Shown in pieces: positions 1 through 9,292 of a stretch of DNA of 64,000 bases. Source of the DNA: Clostridium frigidicarnis. GTDB lineage: Bacteria > Bacillota > Clostridia > Clostridiales > Clostridiaceae. A program made the position numbers and the translations under genes. A model generated the notes under the pieces. That model had not been told where the DNA came from, did no database searches, and was given only the letters and a program-made list of their open reading frames with translations. The stretch is from positions 1 through 64,000 of the forward strand of contig NZ_FOKI01000007.1 of the NCBI RefSeq assembly GCF_900111985.1, in the 5' to 3' direction. Every line of letters starts with the position of its first letter. The stretch's first letter is position 1.

Positions 1-1
1 T

Positions 2-199
2 AACAAAACATTTAAAGCGTGGTATAAAGCTAAAAAAGGCTTTAATTCTTTTGAAAAAGCAAATAATTTAATATACTTATTTGTATTTCACTATAACTTT
101 ATTAGACCACATGGTTCATTAAATAACTGTACTCCAGCAGAAGTTGCTGGCTTCGCTAGCGATAGCTCAGATAAAAACTCTTGGTTTTCAGCGGCTTAA
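2..199 (+). CDS. C-terminal part of a DDE-type transposase (cut by window edge)
   Basis: The reading frame is open from the first bases of the window to a TAA at 197-199, giving about 65 residues. It carries the signature end of a DDE integrase-fold transposase: an HYNFIRPHGSLNN stretch followed by TPAEVAGF. This Y-N-x-x-RPH-x-x-L...TPAE pattern is shared by IS3/IS6/IS240-like enzymes. The N-terminal zinc/HTH region and the first catalytic aspartates would lie left of the window, so the family and whether the element is intact cannot be decided. No terminal inverted repeat could be identified inside the window. Confidence 0.75.
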   Translation, partial: NKTFKAWYKAKKGFNSFEKANNLIYLFVFHYNFIRPHGSLNNCTPAEVAGFASDSSDKNSWFSAA

Positions 200-221
200 T
201 ATAAAATTAATATCTTTGATT

Positions 222-255
222 AACCTGCAAAAATTACGTTTATTGCAGGTTTGTT
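222..255 (+). terminator. Hairpin after the transposase
   Basis: AACCTGCAA (222-230) pairs with TTGCAGGTT (243-251), followed by a short T-containing stretch. It lies 22 bp after the transposase stop and is probably its terminator, although the T tract is weak. The rest of 200-406 shows no gene. Confidence 0.5.
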
Positions 256-406
256 TACCATACAATAAACTATCCAAACTTATATAATTTTCAAAGAACG
301 AGCAATTCTATGAAATATTAAGCTATTTTTTCATATCAGCTTAACAGATTCTATAAATACTTAATATTGTCTTTTGTTAATCTTTTGATTTCTTCACTTA
401 TATGAA

Positions 407-1426
407 TTATGCTCTTTTATTTAATATGCATTTATTTCCTTCTTCATCAACATAGCACTTTCCACAAGAAACACATCTTGGTTTATAGCTATTATCATTT
501 TCATATTTCTTTATTAAATCATCCTCGCATATAATAGGCCTAGCCAATGACATATATTCAATATTGCTACTATTTAAGATATTAGTCATATTTTCAATTG
601 TCCTATTCAATGCCACCAATGCTACTGAACACTTCACATTTTCTGAAATTTTACTAGCTTCTTCCTTATACACACTTTCTTTTCCTCTAAATTTAGACTC
701 ATAGAAATCTCCTCCGCTGATTTCAATAAAGTCTATCCCTAATTTATCAACAGCTATACAAGCATCATAACAATCTTGAAATTTTGCACCTTGCTCTTCT
801 TTATCACAGCAATTTATCTTCATTCCAATTACATAGTCGTATCCTACAACTTTTCTTACACTTTCATAAACTTCTGTTATAAGTCTATATCTTTTTTCTC
901 CATATTCATCAGTTCTCTTATTATACAAGGGACTTAATGTTCTACTTAAAAAATATCCATGAGCACAATGTAATTGCACCCCATCAAATCCAGCTTTTTT
1001 TACTCTTAAAGCTGCCCTAGTAAAAGAATCTATAATATCCTCTATATATTCTCTTTTATAATCATCTGTAAAGTCATAACTTGAAAATTTGTCTTTCTTA
1101 TTTACATATTCTTTTCCTAAAACTATTTGACAGACAGCTTTGCTTCCATTTTTATGAATTATATCTGTAACTTTTTTATACTCTTCTATAAAAGAATCGT
1201 CATATATACCACTTATGTTATTTGATGGTTTATCATAAGAAAATATAGTGGAGTATCCAAGTATTATAAGCCCTATACCACCCCTTGATATTTTGTCATA
1301 TAGCTCTAAATAGTTATTATGGATATGTCCTTCTGAATCTGCTATTCCTTCCCAAACAGCTGACCTTATAAACCTGTTTTTCAATTCAACATTTTTAATA
1401 TTAGTTTTATTAAACAAACTTTTCAT
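407..1426 (-). CDS. NADH:flavin oxidoreductase, old yellow enzyme family (single TIM-barrel domain)
   Basis: 339 residues. Family features are visible: an N-terminal NRFIRSAVWEG segment, GFDGVQLHCAHGYFLSRTLSP around residue 145-168 (substrate/FMN region), an RTDEYGE..R motif and VIGMKI. FMN-dependent reduction of an activated double bond with NAD(P)H is the family role; the substrate is unknown. The C-terminus carries CVSCGKC...C, which resembles the start of the [4Fe-4S] site of 2,4-dienoyl-CoA reductase-type enzymes, but the NADH/FAD domains that follow in those proteins are absent. The ATG is preceded by GGGAGGGT, so the start is well supported. It is monocistronic, read towards the transposase end. 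Confidence 0.85.
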   Translation of the reverse strand: MKSLFNKTNIKNVELKNRFIRSAVWEGIADSEGHIHNNYLELYDKISRGGIGLIILGYSTIFSYDKPSNNISGIYDDSFIEEYKKVTDIIHKNGSKAVCQIVLGKEYVNKKDKFSSYDFTDDYKREYIEDIIDSFTRAALRVKKAGFDGVQLHCAHGYFLSRTLSPLYNKRTDEYGEKRYRLITEVYESVRKVVGYDYVIGMKINCCDKEEQGAKFQDCYDACIAVDKLGIDFIEISGGDFYESKFRGKESVYKEEASKISENVKCSVALVALNRTIENMTNILNSSNIEYMSLARPIICEDDLIKKYENDNSYKPRCVSCGKCYVDEEGNKCILNKRA

Positions 1427-1621
1427 ATATACCCTCCCATTTAAACCAGCTATAACTAAATAGCTTATTTTTAGATATAGTATCTATGCTTAATATAATA
1501 CTAAACTCTTTCTTAAACTTATATAGAAATTTATAAAAGACTAAACTTCTTTACATTATTCATTAAATTTCCACTTAGTTTTTTGTTGATATAAAACTAA
1601 TCCAGTAATTTGATTTAAAAC

Positions 1622-1656
1622 ATAAAAAATAGGTGACTTTACTTATCCACCTATTT
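1622..1656 (-). terminator. Terminator of the feoAB unit
   Basis: AAATAGGTG (1627-1635) pairs with CACCTATTT (1648-1656), and read on the minus strand it is followed by a T run. It lies between feoB and the reductase gene, so it should end feoAB transcription. The remainder of 1427-1841 is AT-rich with no other feature seen. Confidence 0.7.
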
Positions 1657-1841
1657 CTTTAAATATATACTCAGTTTAATAACTACATAATATTCAGTTA
1701 TGCTTTACATTTGAGCTTTATCCCTTATTACTCATTAAACCTCCATAAAAAATACTTCTAAACTCCAGATGGAATAATATATTTCTTCAAGAAAACTTAA
1801 AATAAATTTGATTACTCTTTACTTAATCTTATATAAACTAA

Positions 1842-3953
1842 TTAAATAACAATATTATATATTGTTGTGGTTATAAAACATACAATAAAAGCCACTATAG
1901 TAGGCAATATAAACGCTACTGCTGTCCATTTTCTGCTTCCTGTCTCTCTCTTTATAGTCCAAAGGGTAGTTGAACATGGCCAATGTAATAAACTAAAAAG
2001 CATTGTGTTTAAAGCTGTTAGCATTGTCCAATTATTTTCAACAAGTATTGTTCTAAGAGATTCTATACTTGAAAAATCAGTTAGAGTTCCTGTTGCTAAA
2101 TACCCCATTAATAATACTGGCAAAACAATTTCATTAGCCGGTAGTCCAACTATAAATGCCATTAATATAAAACCATCTAAACCTATAGCTGAAGCCAAAG
2201 GTTGTAAAAATGTAGCTATATGGGCTATTATACTAGCATCTCCAATATAGATATTGGCAAGAATCCATGTGACAGCACCTGCTGGAGCTGCTACAACAGC
2301 TGCTCTTTTTAATACAAATAGTGTTCTATCTATAATTGAAGTATAGATAACTCGTCCAATTTGAGGAATTCTATAGGGTGGAAGTTCTAATGTGAATGTT
2401 GAAGGTACACCTTTTAAAAGTGTTTTAGAAAGTATATATGAAACTAGTAGCGTTATTGCTATTCCTATAACAACCATTATGGATATTGATATTGCTGGTA
2501 GAATAGAATTGGCAGCTGAACTAGATGTTGTTGCAAAAAATACAGTTGAGATAGCTATTAATGTAGGAAATCTTCCATTACATGGAACAAAATTGTTAGT
2601 TACTATTGCTATTAATCTTTCTCTCGGTGATTCAATTATTCTGCATCCCACTATACCTGCAGCATTACACCCAAATCCCATACACATAGATAAACATTGC
2701 TTTCCATGTGCACATGCCTTTTTAAATAAATGATCTAAATTAAATGCAACCCTTGGTAAATATCCTAAGTCTTCAAGTAATGTGAATAGTGGGAAAAATA
2801 TAGCCATTGGTGGTAACATTACAGCAACTACCCATGCTAGTGTTCTGTATAACCCTAAAACTAAAACTCCATGAAGCCAACTAGGCGCCCCTATTGCATT
2901 GAACCATTTAGTTAGAACATCTTGAAATCCAAATAAAACATTTGCTAAAAGTTCTGAAGGATAGTTTGCTCCTTCTATAGTAATCCAAAAAATCATTCCA
3001 AGTAACAATAGCATTAGTGGTATTCCCCATATTCTAGATGTTACAATATCGTCTATTTTACTATCCCTATTAAGTTTCTTCTTATCCTCAGTTATATATT
3101 TATCTTTTAAAGTTTTAGCCTTTTCATAATTTAATTCCAAAATTCTTTCTCTGATATAGTTGTTATCTATATTTTTTCCTATGTTTTCTTTAATTTTTTT
3201 AGCAACCTCTGTATTAAAGTCCTCACCTAAATCATCTAACTTTTTAAACACTTCATAGTTACTATCTATTAATCTTAATGAAACCCATCTCTTATTAAGA
3301 ATATTATAACCCTCTAGTTTAGGGTAAATAGTGTTAGCCATATCTTCAATATCTTCATCATATTTAATAATTTTAGGGTTTACTTTTATTTTATTTAATG
3401 ATACTTTTTCTATTAATTTCTTTAACTCCTCCATTCCAATGCCCTCTCTTGCTGCAGTTAAAGCTATTGGCACACCTAATTCTTCTTCTAATCCTTCTTT
3501 ATCTATGATAATATTTTTCTTTTTTGCCTCATCTATGAGATTTACACATGTTATGACCTTATCTGTTAATTCCATGATCTGAAATACCAAATTTAAATTA
3601 CGCTCTATACACGTAGCATCTGTAACAACTACTACAGCATCATAATTTCCATAACATATAAAATCTCTTGCCACTTCTTCATCTATTGATGACGACAATA
3701 AAGAATATGTTCCTGGTAAATCTACTACAACATATTCATTACCATTGAATTCAAATTCTCCTCTTGCATTTACAACTGTTTTTCCTGGCCAGTTCCCTGT
3801 GTGTTGATGAAGTTTAGTTAAATAATTAAAAACTGTACTTTTTCCTGTATTGGGATTTCCTGCAAGAGCAATTACAAACTGCCCATCTTTTCTTTCAATA
3901 TTAAAAACATCTTTCATGGCATCTGTTGTTGTTGACTGTAATGTTAATCCCAT
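1842..3953 (-). CDS. feoB: Ferrous iron transport protein B
   Basis: 703 residues, the normal length for bacterial FeoB. The N-terminal GTPase domain shows G1 GNPNTGKST (residues 32-40), G3 DLPG (78-81) and a later NLID G4-type motif. A helical spacer region follows (about 170-300). The C-terminal membrane part contains the Gate motifs with conserved cysteines (CMGFGCNAAG, and later NNFVPCNGRFPTL). It imports Fe2+ across the cytoplasmic membrane under anaerobic conditions, with the GTPase acting as a switch. It is co-oriented with feoA 227 bp upstream, and the pair ends at a clear terminator. Confidence 0.96.
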   Translation of the reverse strand: MGLTLQSTTTDAMKDVFNIERKDGQFVIALAGNPNTGKSTVFNYLTKLHQHTGNWPGKTVVNARGEFEFNGNEYVVVDLPGTYSLLSSSIDEEVARDFICYGNYDAVVVVTDATCIERNLNLVFQIMELTDKVITCVNLIDEAKKKNIIIDKEGLEEELGVPIALTAAREGIGMEELKKLIEKVSLNKIKVNPKIIKYDEDIEDMANTIYPKLEGYNILNKRWVSLRLIDSNYEVFKKLDDLGEDFNTEVAKKIKENIGKNIDNNYIRERILELNYEKAKTLKDKYITEDKKKLNRDSKIDDIVTSRIWGIPLMLLLLGMIFWITIEGANYPSELLANVLFGFQDVLTKWFNAIGAPSWLHGVLVLGLYRTLAWVVAVMLPPMAIFFPLFTLLEDLGYLPRVAFNLDHLFKKACAHGKQCLSMCMGFGCNAAGIVGCRIIESPRERLIAIVTNNFVPCNGRFPTLIAISTVFFATTSSSAANSILPAISISIMVVIGIAITLLVSYILSKTLLKGVPSTFTLELPPYRIPQIGRVIYTSIIDRTLFVLKRAAVVAAPAGAVTWILANIYIGDASIIAHIATFLQPLASAIGLDGFILMAFIVGLPANEIVLPVLLMGYLATGTLTDFSSIESLRTILVENNWTMLTALNTMLFSLLHWPCSTTLWTIKRETGSRKWTAVAFILPTIVAFIVCFITTTIYNIVI

Positions 3954-4180
3954 AAATTTAAATACCTCCCCTTATTTTCTTTCATCTCATTTTTAACAAA
4001 TACGATACCATCTTTTTTATAATATAGTTTCATAGTATTAAAAACTAATCCTATGTAATTACTTTACAAACCTAAGTAGCTTAATATATTTTACTTAAAA
4101 TTCTATATAACACATTATTTTGCATTAAATTTTAAAAATTAAAGGAGGTAATTCTACTTACTCTCCTCTTTATATGCCCT

Positions 4181-4414
4181 TTAAATAACTAAGGATACAT
4201 TAATTAAACTAGCTTCCTCACTTCTTAGAGCAATCATAGCTCCCCTAATTCTATATACTGTTAAATTATTCTTAGGACCTTTTCTCAAAACTTCTATATA
4301 TGCTCCATTTGTAATTCCTAAGGATAATAGTCTTTCTTTTAATGGATTTTTAGCATTATTCTCTGAAACTACAACTAAATTTCCTATATTAACATCTGAT
4401 AATATACTCATCAC
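4181..4414 (-). CDS. feoA: Ferrous iron transport protein A (SH3-like)
   Basis: 77 residues with the compact FeoA layout: a P-L-K/R-E-R-L-L-S-L-G-I segment (NPLKERLLSLGITNGAYIEV), then a basic beta strand and an RGAMIALRSEEA region. FeoA is a small cytoplasmic partner that binds and modulates FeoB. It lies directly upstream of feoB, read the same way, with an AGGAGGAG ribosome binding site before the ATG. Confidence 0.93.
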   Translation of the reverse strand: MMSILSDVNIGNLVVVSENNAKNPLKERLLSLGITNGAYIEVLRKGPKNNLTVYRIRGAMIALRSEEASLINVSLVI

Positions 4415-4462
4415 TTTCTCCTCCTGTAAGTTTTAAAATATCACTAATTTCTCATTGTTACC

Positions 4463-4471
4463 TTAGGCTAA
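4463..4471 (-). promoter_or_regulatory. Possible metal-regulator half-palindrome upstream of feoA
   Basis: TTAGGCTAA is an odd-centred palindrome about 50 bp before the feoA start. Its core resembles DtxR/IdeR-family operators (TTAGGTTAGSCTAACCTAA). No canonical Fur box is visible here. This is inference from motif resemblance only. Confidence 0.35.
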
Positions 4472-4571
4472 CTTTTATATACAATATATATTATTCATAA
4501 AACTAAATATTGTTTCTTATTACTTTTATTAAATTAATATTTATTAAATACAATCTGGTATGTGAAATTAA

Positions 4572-4815
4572 GTTTTAGTATAAAAAGAGGCTACTCCATT
4601 TTTTAAATTAACAATTAAGATTTGACAATTGACAATGATGGCTCACAAACCATAGGTTTTTTTATTAATAAAAGTTGAGAGTTGAAGGTGGAAAGTTGAA
4701 AGTTCAGGTTGAAAACCACCGGTTTTCTTTAATTATACTTTTTTAATCTTAAAATCTTCCTAAGAAGATTTATCCTTCACTCTCCACTTTCAACATTCAA
4801 TTTTCAACTTAATAT
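4572..4815. repeat. Heptamer-rich inverted repeat, copy 1
   Basis: This gap-filling stretch contains TTGACAATTGACAA, then GTTGAGAGTTGAAGGTGG and similar 7-bp steps on one side. The complementary CTCTCCACTTTCAAC and TTCAATTTTCAACTT steps lie on the other side, with an ACC..GGTTTT turn in between. Related copies lie at 7621-7828, 10897-10990 and 35893-36060. No coding potential is seen. Confidence 0.75.
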
Positions 4816-4891
4816 CATTCCATATGTTTCAATTACTCAATAAAGTTATCCACAGATTAAAAATCTATAATATCTTAGAGATTAAAAAAAC

Positions 4892-4923
4892 AATAGCAGT
4901 AGTATTTTTATACTACTGCTATT
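4892..4923 (-). terminator. Terminator after treR
   Basis: AATAGCAGTAGTAT pairs with ATACTACTGCTATT around a short T loop. On the minus strand it is followed by a run of seven T. It starts 3 bp after the treR stop. Confidence 0.85.
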
Positions 4924-4926
4924 ACC

Positions 4927-5637
4927 TTAATGCCTTCTTGCAAAATCTACAAAAACAAATTTATCTGGTCTATGTCTTGATTCTGTATATTGAAATAAAC
5001 TTGTATCATCTAAATACGTATAGCTTTTTACAACTACTATCATATCAAAGTTCTTCATATCCAAATATTTTTTATCCTCTTCTGTTGCCATCTGCACGGT
5101 TATTTCTTTTTTAGAATATGCTATCTTTAATCCTAATTCATTTTCTATATAATTATATAATGAATCCTTACATATTTCTTCGGTAAGATTTTCTACAAAC
5201 TTTTGTGCTACATAATCCTTATCCAATATAATCTTTTCTTTATCCAAAGTTCTTGCTCTAATTACTTCCCATACCTTATCTTCTGGGTTTAATTCCAAAC
5301 TTTTTGCCATAGATGTTCTTGGAAATATACATTTTAAACTTTCTACTTTAGTTTCTGAATCTTTTCCAATTTTATCAGTAAGTTCTTTAAAACTTACTAC
5401 TCCTGATACTGGAAAGTTAAACTTATTTATATCTAGAACAAAGGAACCTTTTCCTTTTGTCTTTTGTATATATCCATTTTGTTCCAATATGTTCAATGCT
5501 TTTCTTATAGTATCTCTTGATACATTGTATTCTTTCATCAAAATATGTTCTGATGGCAACTTATCATTTATCTCATAAATTCCATTCTCAATCTTTCCTA
5601 CTATATCATTATATATGCTTAAGTATTTAGTATTCAT
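4927..5637 (-). CDS. treR: GntR-family transcriptional regulator, trehalose repressor type
   Basis: 236 residues: an N-terminal winged helix of the GntR type (LPSEHILMKEYNVSRDTIRKAL, residues 26-47, then NGYIQKTKGKGSFV) and a C-terminal UTRA effector domain. Its position downstream of treC and treB in the same direction argues that it is TreR, which in Bacillus releases DNA when trehalose-6-phosphate binds. Two TGTACGTACA palindromes in the treB promoter are the probable operators. The ribosome binding site before the ATG is weak (GGTGAT). Confidence 0.85.
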   Translation of the reverse strand: MNTKYLSIYNDIVGKIENGIYEINDKLPSEHILMKEYNVSRDTIRKALNILEQNGYIQKTKGKGSFVLDINKFNFPVSGVVSFKELTDKIGKDSETKVESLKCIFPRTSMAKSLELNPEDKVWEVIRARTLDKEKIILDKDYVAQKFVENLTEEICKDSLYNYIENELGLKIAYSKKEITVQMATEEDKKYLDMKNFDMIVVVKSYTYLDDTSLFQYTESRHRPDKFVFVDFARRH

Positions 5638-5765
5638 ATTATCACCGTAAACATTTTAACATGTTTGTATTTATTTCTCAATATTATTTTATATAAATAT
5701 CATAATTTAGAATAACATAATAATATTAAAAATAAAACTACTTATTAACATAAAAAAATTTATCT

Positions 5766-5860
5766 CTAACGGCTACCAACTGTAGCACCTCCATCCTCTT
5801 AGTTGCTACGAGATTAATTCATCTAACCTTCAGATGGTGGAAAAAAACACCATCCGAAGG
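5766..5860 (-). other. Multi-hairpin segment between treC and treR, function unknown
   Basis: Three inverted repeats are packed together. A GTAGCA/TGCTAC stem lies near 5779-5806. There is a short AGAT/ATCT stem. A strong stem of 13 bp with one mismatch, CCTTCAGATGGTG (5827-5839) with CACCATCCGAAGG (5848-5860), has a poly-A loop (poly-T on minus). It has no T tail in either direction, so it is not a plain terminator. It could be a structured untranslated RNA ahead of treR or a remnant of an element end. I do not recognise it. Confidence 0.4.
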
Positions 5861-5882
5861 AAGATTCGTTCTATAAATTAGT

Positions 5883-5913
5883 AAAACTCCAAAGTTTTAT
5901 ACAGTGGAGTTTT
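5883..5913 (-). terminator. Hairpin directly after treC
   Basis: AAAACTCCA (5883-5891) pairs with TGGAGTTTT (5905-5913), 16 bp past the treC stop. The T tract on the minus strand is poor, so it may be a partial terminator or a 3'-end protector. Confidence 0.55.
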
Positions 5914-5928
5914 ATTACTATTTAAAAT

Positions 5929-7593
5929 TTACTTTTCAATATAATAAACTATTGATTCATATGGTCTAAGCACTATCTTTTCCTTTAAGTCATCACTAGA
6001 TAAATAATTAGTTATTAATGTAACAACCTTTTTATGATTTTCTAATAAAAGTGCAGGTATTTCAATTTCTGTTTCCTTTTCATAAAAATTATTTAGTACT
6101 AATAACATTTGATTCTTGTATTCTCTTGTGTATCCAAACACTTCTTTACTTTCTTCTAATATCATTTTAAAGTCACCTTGAGAAATTATAGGATATTTTT
6201 TTCTTAATGCTATTAATTTTTTATAATGATAAAATACTGAATCATTATCCTTAAGTGCCTCTTCAGCATTTATTTTTTTATAAGATTTCCCTATAGATAT
6301 CCATGGAGTACCACTTGTAAATCCTGCATTTTTTTCTTGATTCCATTGCATTGGAGTTCTTGAATTATCTCTTGATTTTGATTTTAATATCTCTAAAATT
6401 TTATCTTCATGTACACCTTTATTTTTTAAAATATTATAATAATTTATTGATTCTATATCTCTATAATCTTCTATTTTATCAAAATATGGATTTGGCATTC
6501 CAAATTCTTCTCCTTGATATATATAAGGTGTACCTCTCATCATGTGTATAGTTGTAGCTAACATTTTAGAGCTTTCTTTATGGTATTTTTTATCGTTTCC
6601 TATCCTAGATACAATTCTTGGCTGATCATGATTACACCAAAAAACAGCACTCCATCCATCACCTTTTTCCATGCCTTCTTGCCATTTTTCAAATAAATTT
6701 TTAAGCATCTTAAAGTCAAAGTCCATCAAAGTCCATTTATTACCATTTTCATAATCTACCTTTAAATGGTGAAAATTAAATACCATTGATAATTCGTTTT
6801 CTTGAGGATTTGAATAGTGTATACAATTGTCAACAGTTGTAGATGACATTTCTCCTACTGTAATTACTTCTTTAAACTTACCAAAAGTTTTTAAATTAAG
6901 TTCTTTTAAATATTCATGTATATTAGGTCCATCTGTATAAAATTTTCTTCCATCTCCATTTTCATCATCTTGAAAAACTTCTGGCTTAGAAATAAGATTT
7001 ATTACATCAAATCTAAATCCCTTAACCCCTTTTTCTAACCAAAATTTAACTACTTTATATATTTCATTTCTTACCTCTTCATTATCCCAGTTCAAATCAG
7101 CCTGAGTTACATCAAATAAATGAAGGTAGTATTCATTAAACTCTTCTACATATTCCCAAGCTGACCCTCCAAATTTTGATTTCCAATTAGTAGGGGCTTT
7201 CTCTTTCTTTCCTTCTTTAAAAATATAAAAGTTTTTATACTTTTCCTCTCCTTTTAATGCATTTTTGAACCATTGATGTTTTGTCGATGTATGATTAAAA
7301 ACCATATCTAGCATTATCCCAATGCTTCTCTTTTCTGCTTCTTTTATAAGGTTTTGAAAATCTTCCATTGTTCCAAACATTGGTTCTATATTATAGTAAT
7401 CTGCTACATCATATCCATTATCTTTTTGAGGTGAAATATAGAAGGGAGTTAACCATATATAATCTATTCCTAATTCTTTTAGATAATCTAATTTTTCTAT
7501 TACTCCATTTAAATCCCCTATACCATCTCCGTTTGAATCATTAAATGATTTAGGATATATCTGATAAACTACGCTACTTTTAAAATCCTTCAT
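5929..7593 (-). CDS. treC: Trehalose-6-phosphate hydrolase (GH13 alpha-glucosidase)
   Basis: 554 residues, a complete GH13 alpha-amylase-fold enzyme. The catalytic set is readable: nucleophile D196 in GFRFDV, acid/base E248 in VGEMS, and transition-state D323 in CNHDQPR. The N-terminal VVYQIYPKSFNDSNGDGIGDL motif is typical of oligo-1,6-glucosidase/TreC enzymes. Beside the trehalose-type PTS permease and TreR it should split trehalose-6-P to glucose and glucose-6-P in the cytoplasm. From the sequence alone an oligo-1,6-glucosidase cannot be excluded. The gene name treA is used in Bacillus. Confidence 0.9.
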   Translation of the reverse strand: MKDFKSSVVYQIYPKSFNDSNGDGIGDLNGVIEKLDYLKELGIDYIWLTPFYISPQKDNGYDVADYYNIEPMFGTMEDFQNLIKEAEKRSIGIMLDMVFNHTSTKHQWFKNALKGEEKYKNFYIFKEGKKEKAPTNWKSKFGGSAWEYVEEFNEYYLHLFDVTQADLNWDNEEVRNEIYKVVKFWLEKGVKGFRFDVINLISKPEVFQDDENGDGRKFYTDGPNIHEYLKELNLKTFGKFKEVITVGEMSSTTVDNCIHYSNPQENELSMVFNFHHLKVDYENGNKWTLMDFDFKMLKNLFEKWQEGMEKGDGWSAVFWCNHDQPRIVSRIGNDKKYHKESSKMLATTIHMMRGTPYIYQGEEFGMPNPYFDKIEDYRDIESINYYNILKNKGVHEDKILEILKSKSRDNSRTPMQWNQEKNAGFTSGTPWISIGKSYKKINAEEALKDNDSVFYHYKKLIALRKKYPIISQGDFKMILEESKEVFGYTREYKNQMLLVLNNFYEKETEIEIPALLLENHKKVVTLITNYLSSDDLKEKIVLRPYESIVYYIEK

Positions 7594-7620
7594 AATATTT
7601 CTCTCCTTATTTGGGTTCTA

Positions 7621-7828
7621 TTACAAAATAAAGTGGCTACGCCACTTTCTAATTGACAATTATGATTGAAAGTCATAGACTTCCTGAATATAAAGTTGAG
7701 AATTGAGAGTGGAAAGTTGAAAGTTATGGTTGAAAAACACAGGTTTTCTTAAAAATATTTTTATTTTAGAAATCTTCATAAAAAGATTTCATCCTTCACT
7801 TTCAACTCTCACCTTTCAATTTTCAACT
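7621..7828. repeat. Heptamer-rich inverted repeat, copy 2 (inside the tre cluster)
   Basis: It opens with the palindrome AAAGTGGCTACGCCACTTT, then AATTGACAATT, then GAGTGGAAAGTTGAAAGTT steps. After a T-rich turn come the complementary TTCACTTTCAACTCTCACC and CAATTTTCAACT steps. It separates treB from treC, so read-through or processing here could set their ratio. Confidence 0.75.
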
Positions 7829-7853
7829 ATAAAAGGTTCTCCATATTCCAAAT

Positions 7854-9266
7854 CTATATGTTTCCAAGTTTCTTCTTTCCTAAAATTACAGTTAACACAA
7901 ATGGCACTACTATTGCTACAACCATTGCCACTGTAAACATTAGCATACTACTAGGCTTGATTGATAATATTCCAGGGATTCCACCTATTCCTATAGAATT
8001 AGCCATTACATTGCTTGCAACTGATATTATGGCTGCAATTGATGAACCTATCATTCCTGATATGAATGGAAAACCATATTTTAAATTAATACCAAACAAA
8101 GCTGGCTCCGTAACCCCTAAATAGGCTGAAATACATGCTGGTATTGATACCTGCTTTTCTTCTTCATTTTTTCTGTTTAAATATACCATTGCTAATACTG
8201 CTGATCCTTGAGCTATATTTGATAATGCAATCATTGGCCATAAAGATGTTCCTCCAAATTCAGCCATAAGTTGAAGATCTATTGCATTTGTCATATGATG
8301 TAATCCAGTAATAACTAATGGTGCATATGCAAATCCAAATACTCCTGCAAATAGCCATCCAAAAGTTGATGTTAATCCCATATAAACTACTTTTGATATC
8401 CATGAACCTATTACCCAACCTACTGGCCCTAATACAACATGTGCTAAAATTACTGTTGGTATTAATGCAAAGAAGGGTACCATTATCATTGAAATTGATG
8501 GTGGTGATATTTTTCTTGCTAATCTTTCAAGATAAACTAGCACAAATCCTGCTAATATTGCTGGTATAACCTGTGCTTGATATCCAATCATATTAATCTT
8601 TGCAAAACCGAAATCCCATACAGGAGCAACATCTCCACCAGCTACTGAATAAGCATTTAATAATTGAGGTGAAACTAATGTAATACCTAAAACTATACCT
8701 AATATTTGAGTAGTCCCCATTTTTCTAGTCACAGCCCATGTAATTCCTACAGGTAAGAAGTGAAATATAGCTTCTCCTATTAACCATAGAAAACTGTGTG
8801 TACCTGCCCAAAACTGAGATACTTCTATTAAAGACTTTGTTCCATCTTCAAAAAACTTTATATCTCCAATAATATTTCTAAAACCTAATATTAATCCTCC
8901 AACTATTATAGCTGGTATAAGTGGTGCAAATATCTCTGCTAAGTTAGCCATAACTCTTTGAATAAATGTCATGTTAGATTTTGCTGCATCTTTTGCACTA
9001 TCCTTACTCACTCCATCTACTCCTGTGACTTGTACAAAATCATTATAAAAATCCGAAACATTATTTCCCACAATTACTTGGAATTGTCCCGCTTGAGTAA
9101 ACGTTCCCTTTACTATCTTTATTTTTTCTATGTTATCTTTATTAGCTAATAAATCATCTTTTAACACAAATCTCATACGAGTTGCACAGTGAGAAACTGC
9201 TTTTACATTTTCTTTTCCTCCTATGAACTCTAAAAGTTCTTTTGCTTCCTTAATATATTTCGCCAC
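7854..9266 (-). CDS. treB: PTS system trehalose-specific EIIBC component
   Basis: 470 residues. The EIIB domain is at the N-terminus, with phosphorylated Cys27 in the SHCATRMRF motif. The EIIC domain follows, with about ten membrane segments (for example the FAPLIPAIIVGGL region and the GLHHM motif). No EIIA domain is fused, so a soluble glucose-type EIIA must be supplied from elsewhere, as known for many TreB proteins. It imports trehalose as trehalose-6-phosphate for TreC. It is the first gene of the tre unit and carries the regulated promoter. Confidence 0.9.
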   Translation of the reverse strand: MAKYIKEAKELLEFIGGKENVKAVSHCATRMRFVLKDDLLANKDNIEKIKIVKGTFTQAGQFQVIVGNNVSDFYNDFVQVTGVDGVSKDSAKDAAKSNMTFIQRVMANLAEIFAPLIPAIIVGGLILGFRNIIGDIKFFEDGTKSLIEVSQFWAGTHSFLWLIGEAIFHFLPVGITWAVTRKMGTTQILGIVLGITLVSPQLLNAYSVAGGDVAPVWDFGFAKINMIGYQAQVIPAILAGFVLVYLERLARKISPPSISMIMVPFFALIPTVILAHVVLGPVGWVIGSWISKVVYMGLTSTFGWLFAGVFGFAYAPLVITGLHHMTNAIDLQLMAEFGGTSLWPMIALSNIAQGSAVLAMVYLNRKNEEEKQVSIPACISAYLGVTEPALFGINLKYGFPFISGMIGSSIAAIISVASNVMANSIGIGGIPGILSIKPSSMLMFTVAMVVAIVVPFVLTVILGKKKLGNI

Positions 9267-9292
9267 TTTATGTTCCTCCCTTTGTTTTATCT

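Noticed and set aside
4572-4815. Coding or tRNA-like feature in the heptamer repeats
   Set aside because: The stretch has stops in most frames and no cloverleaf; the pattern is a low-complexity inverted repeat.
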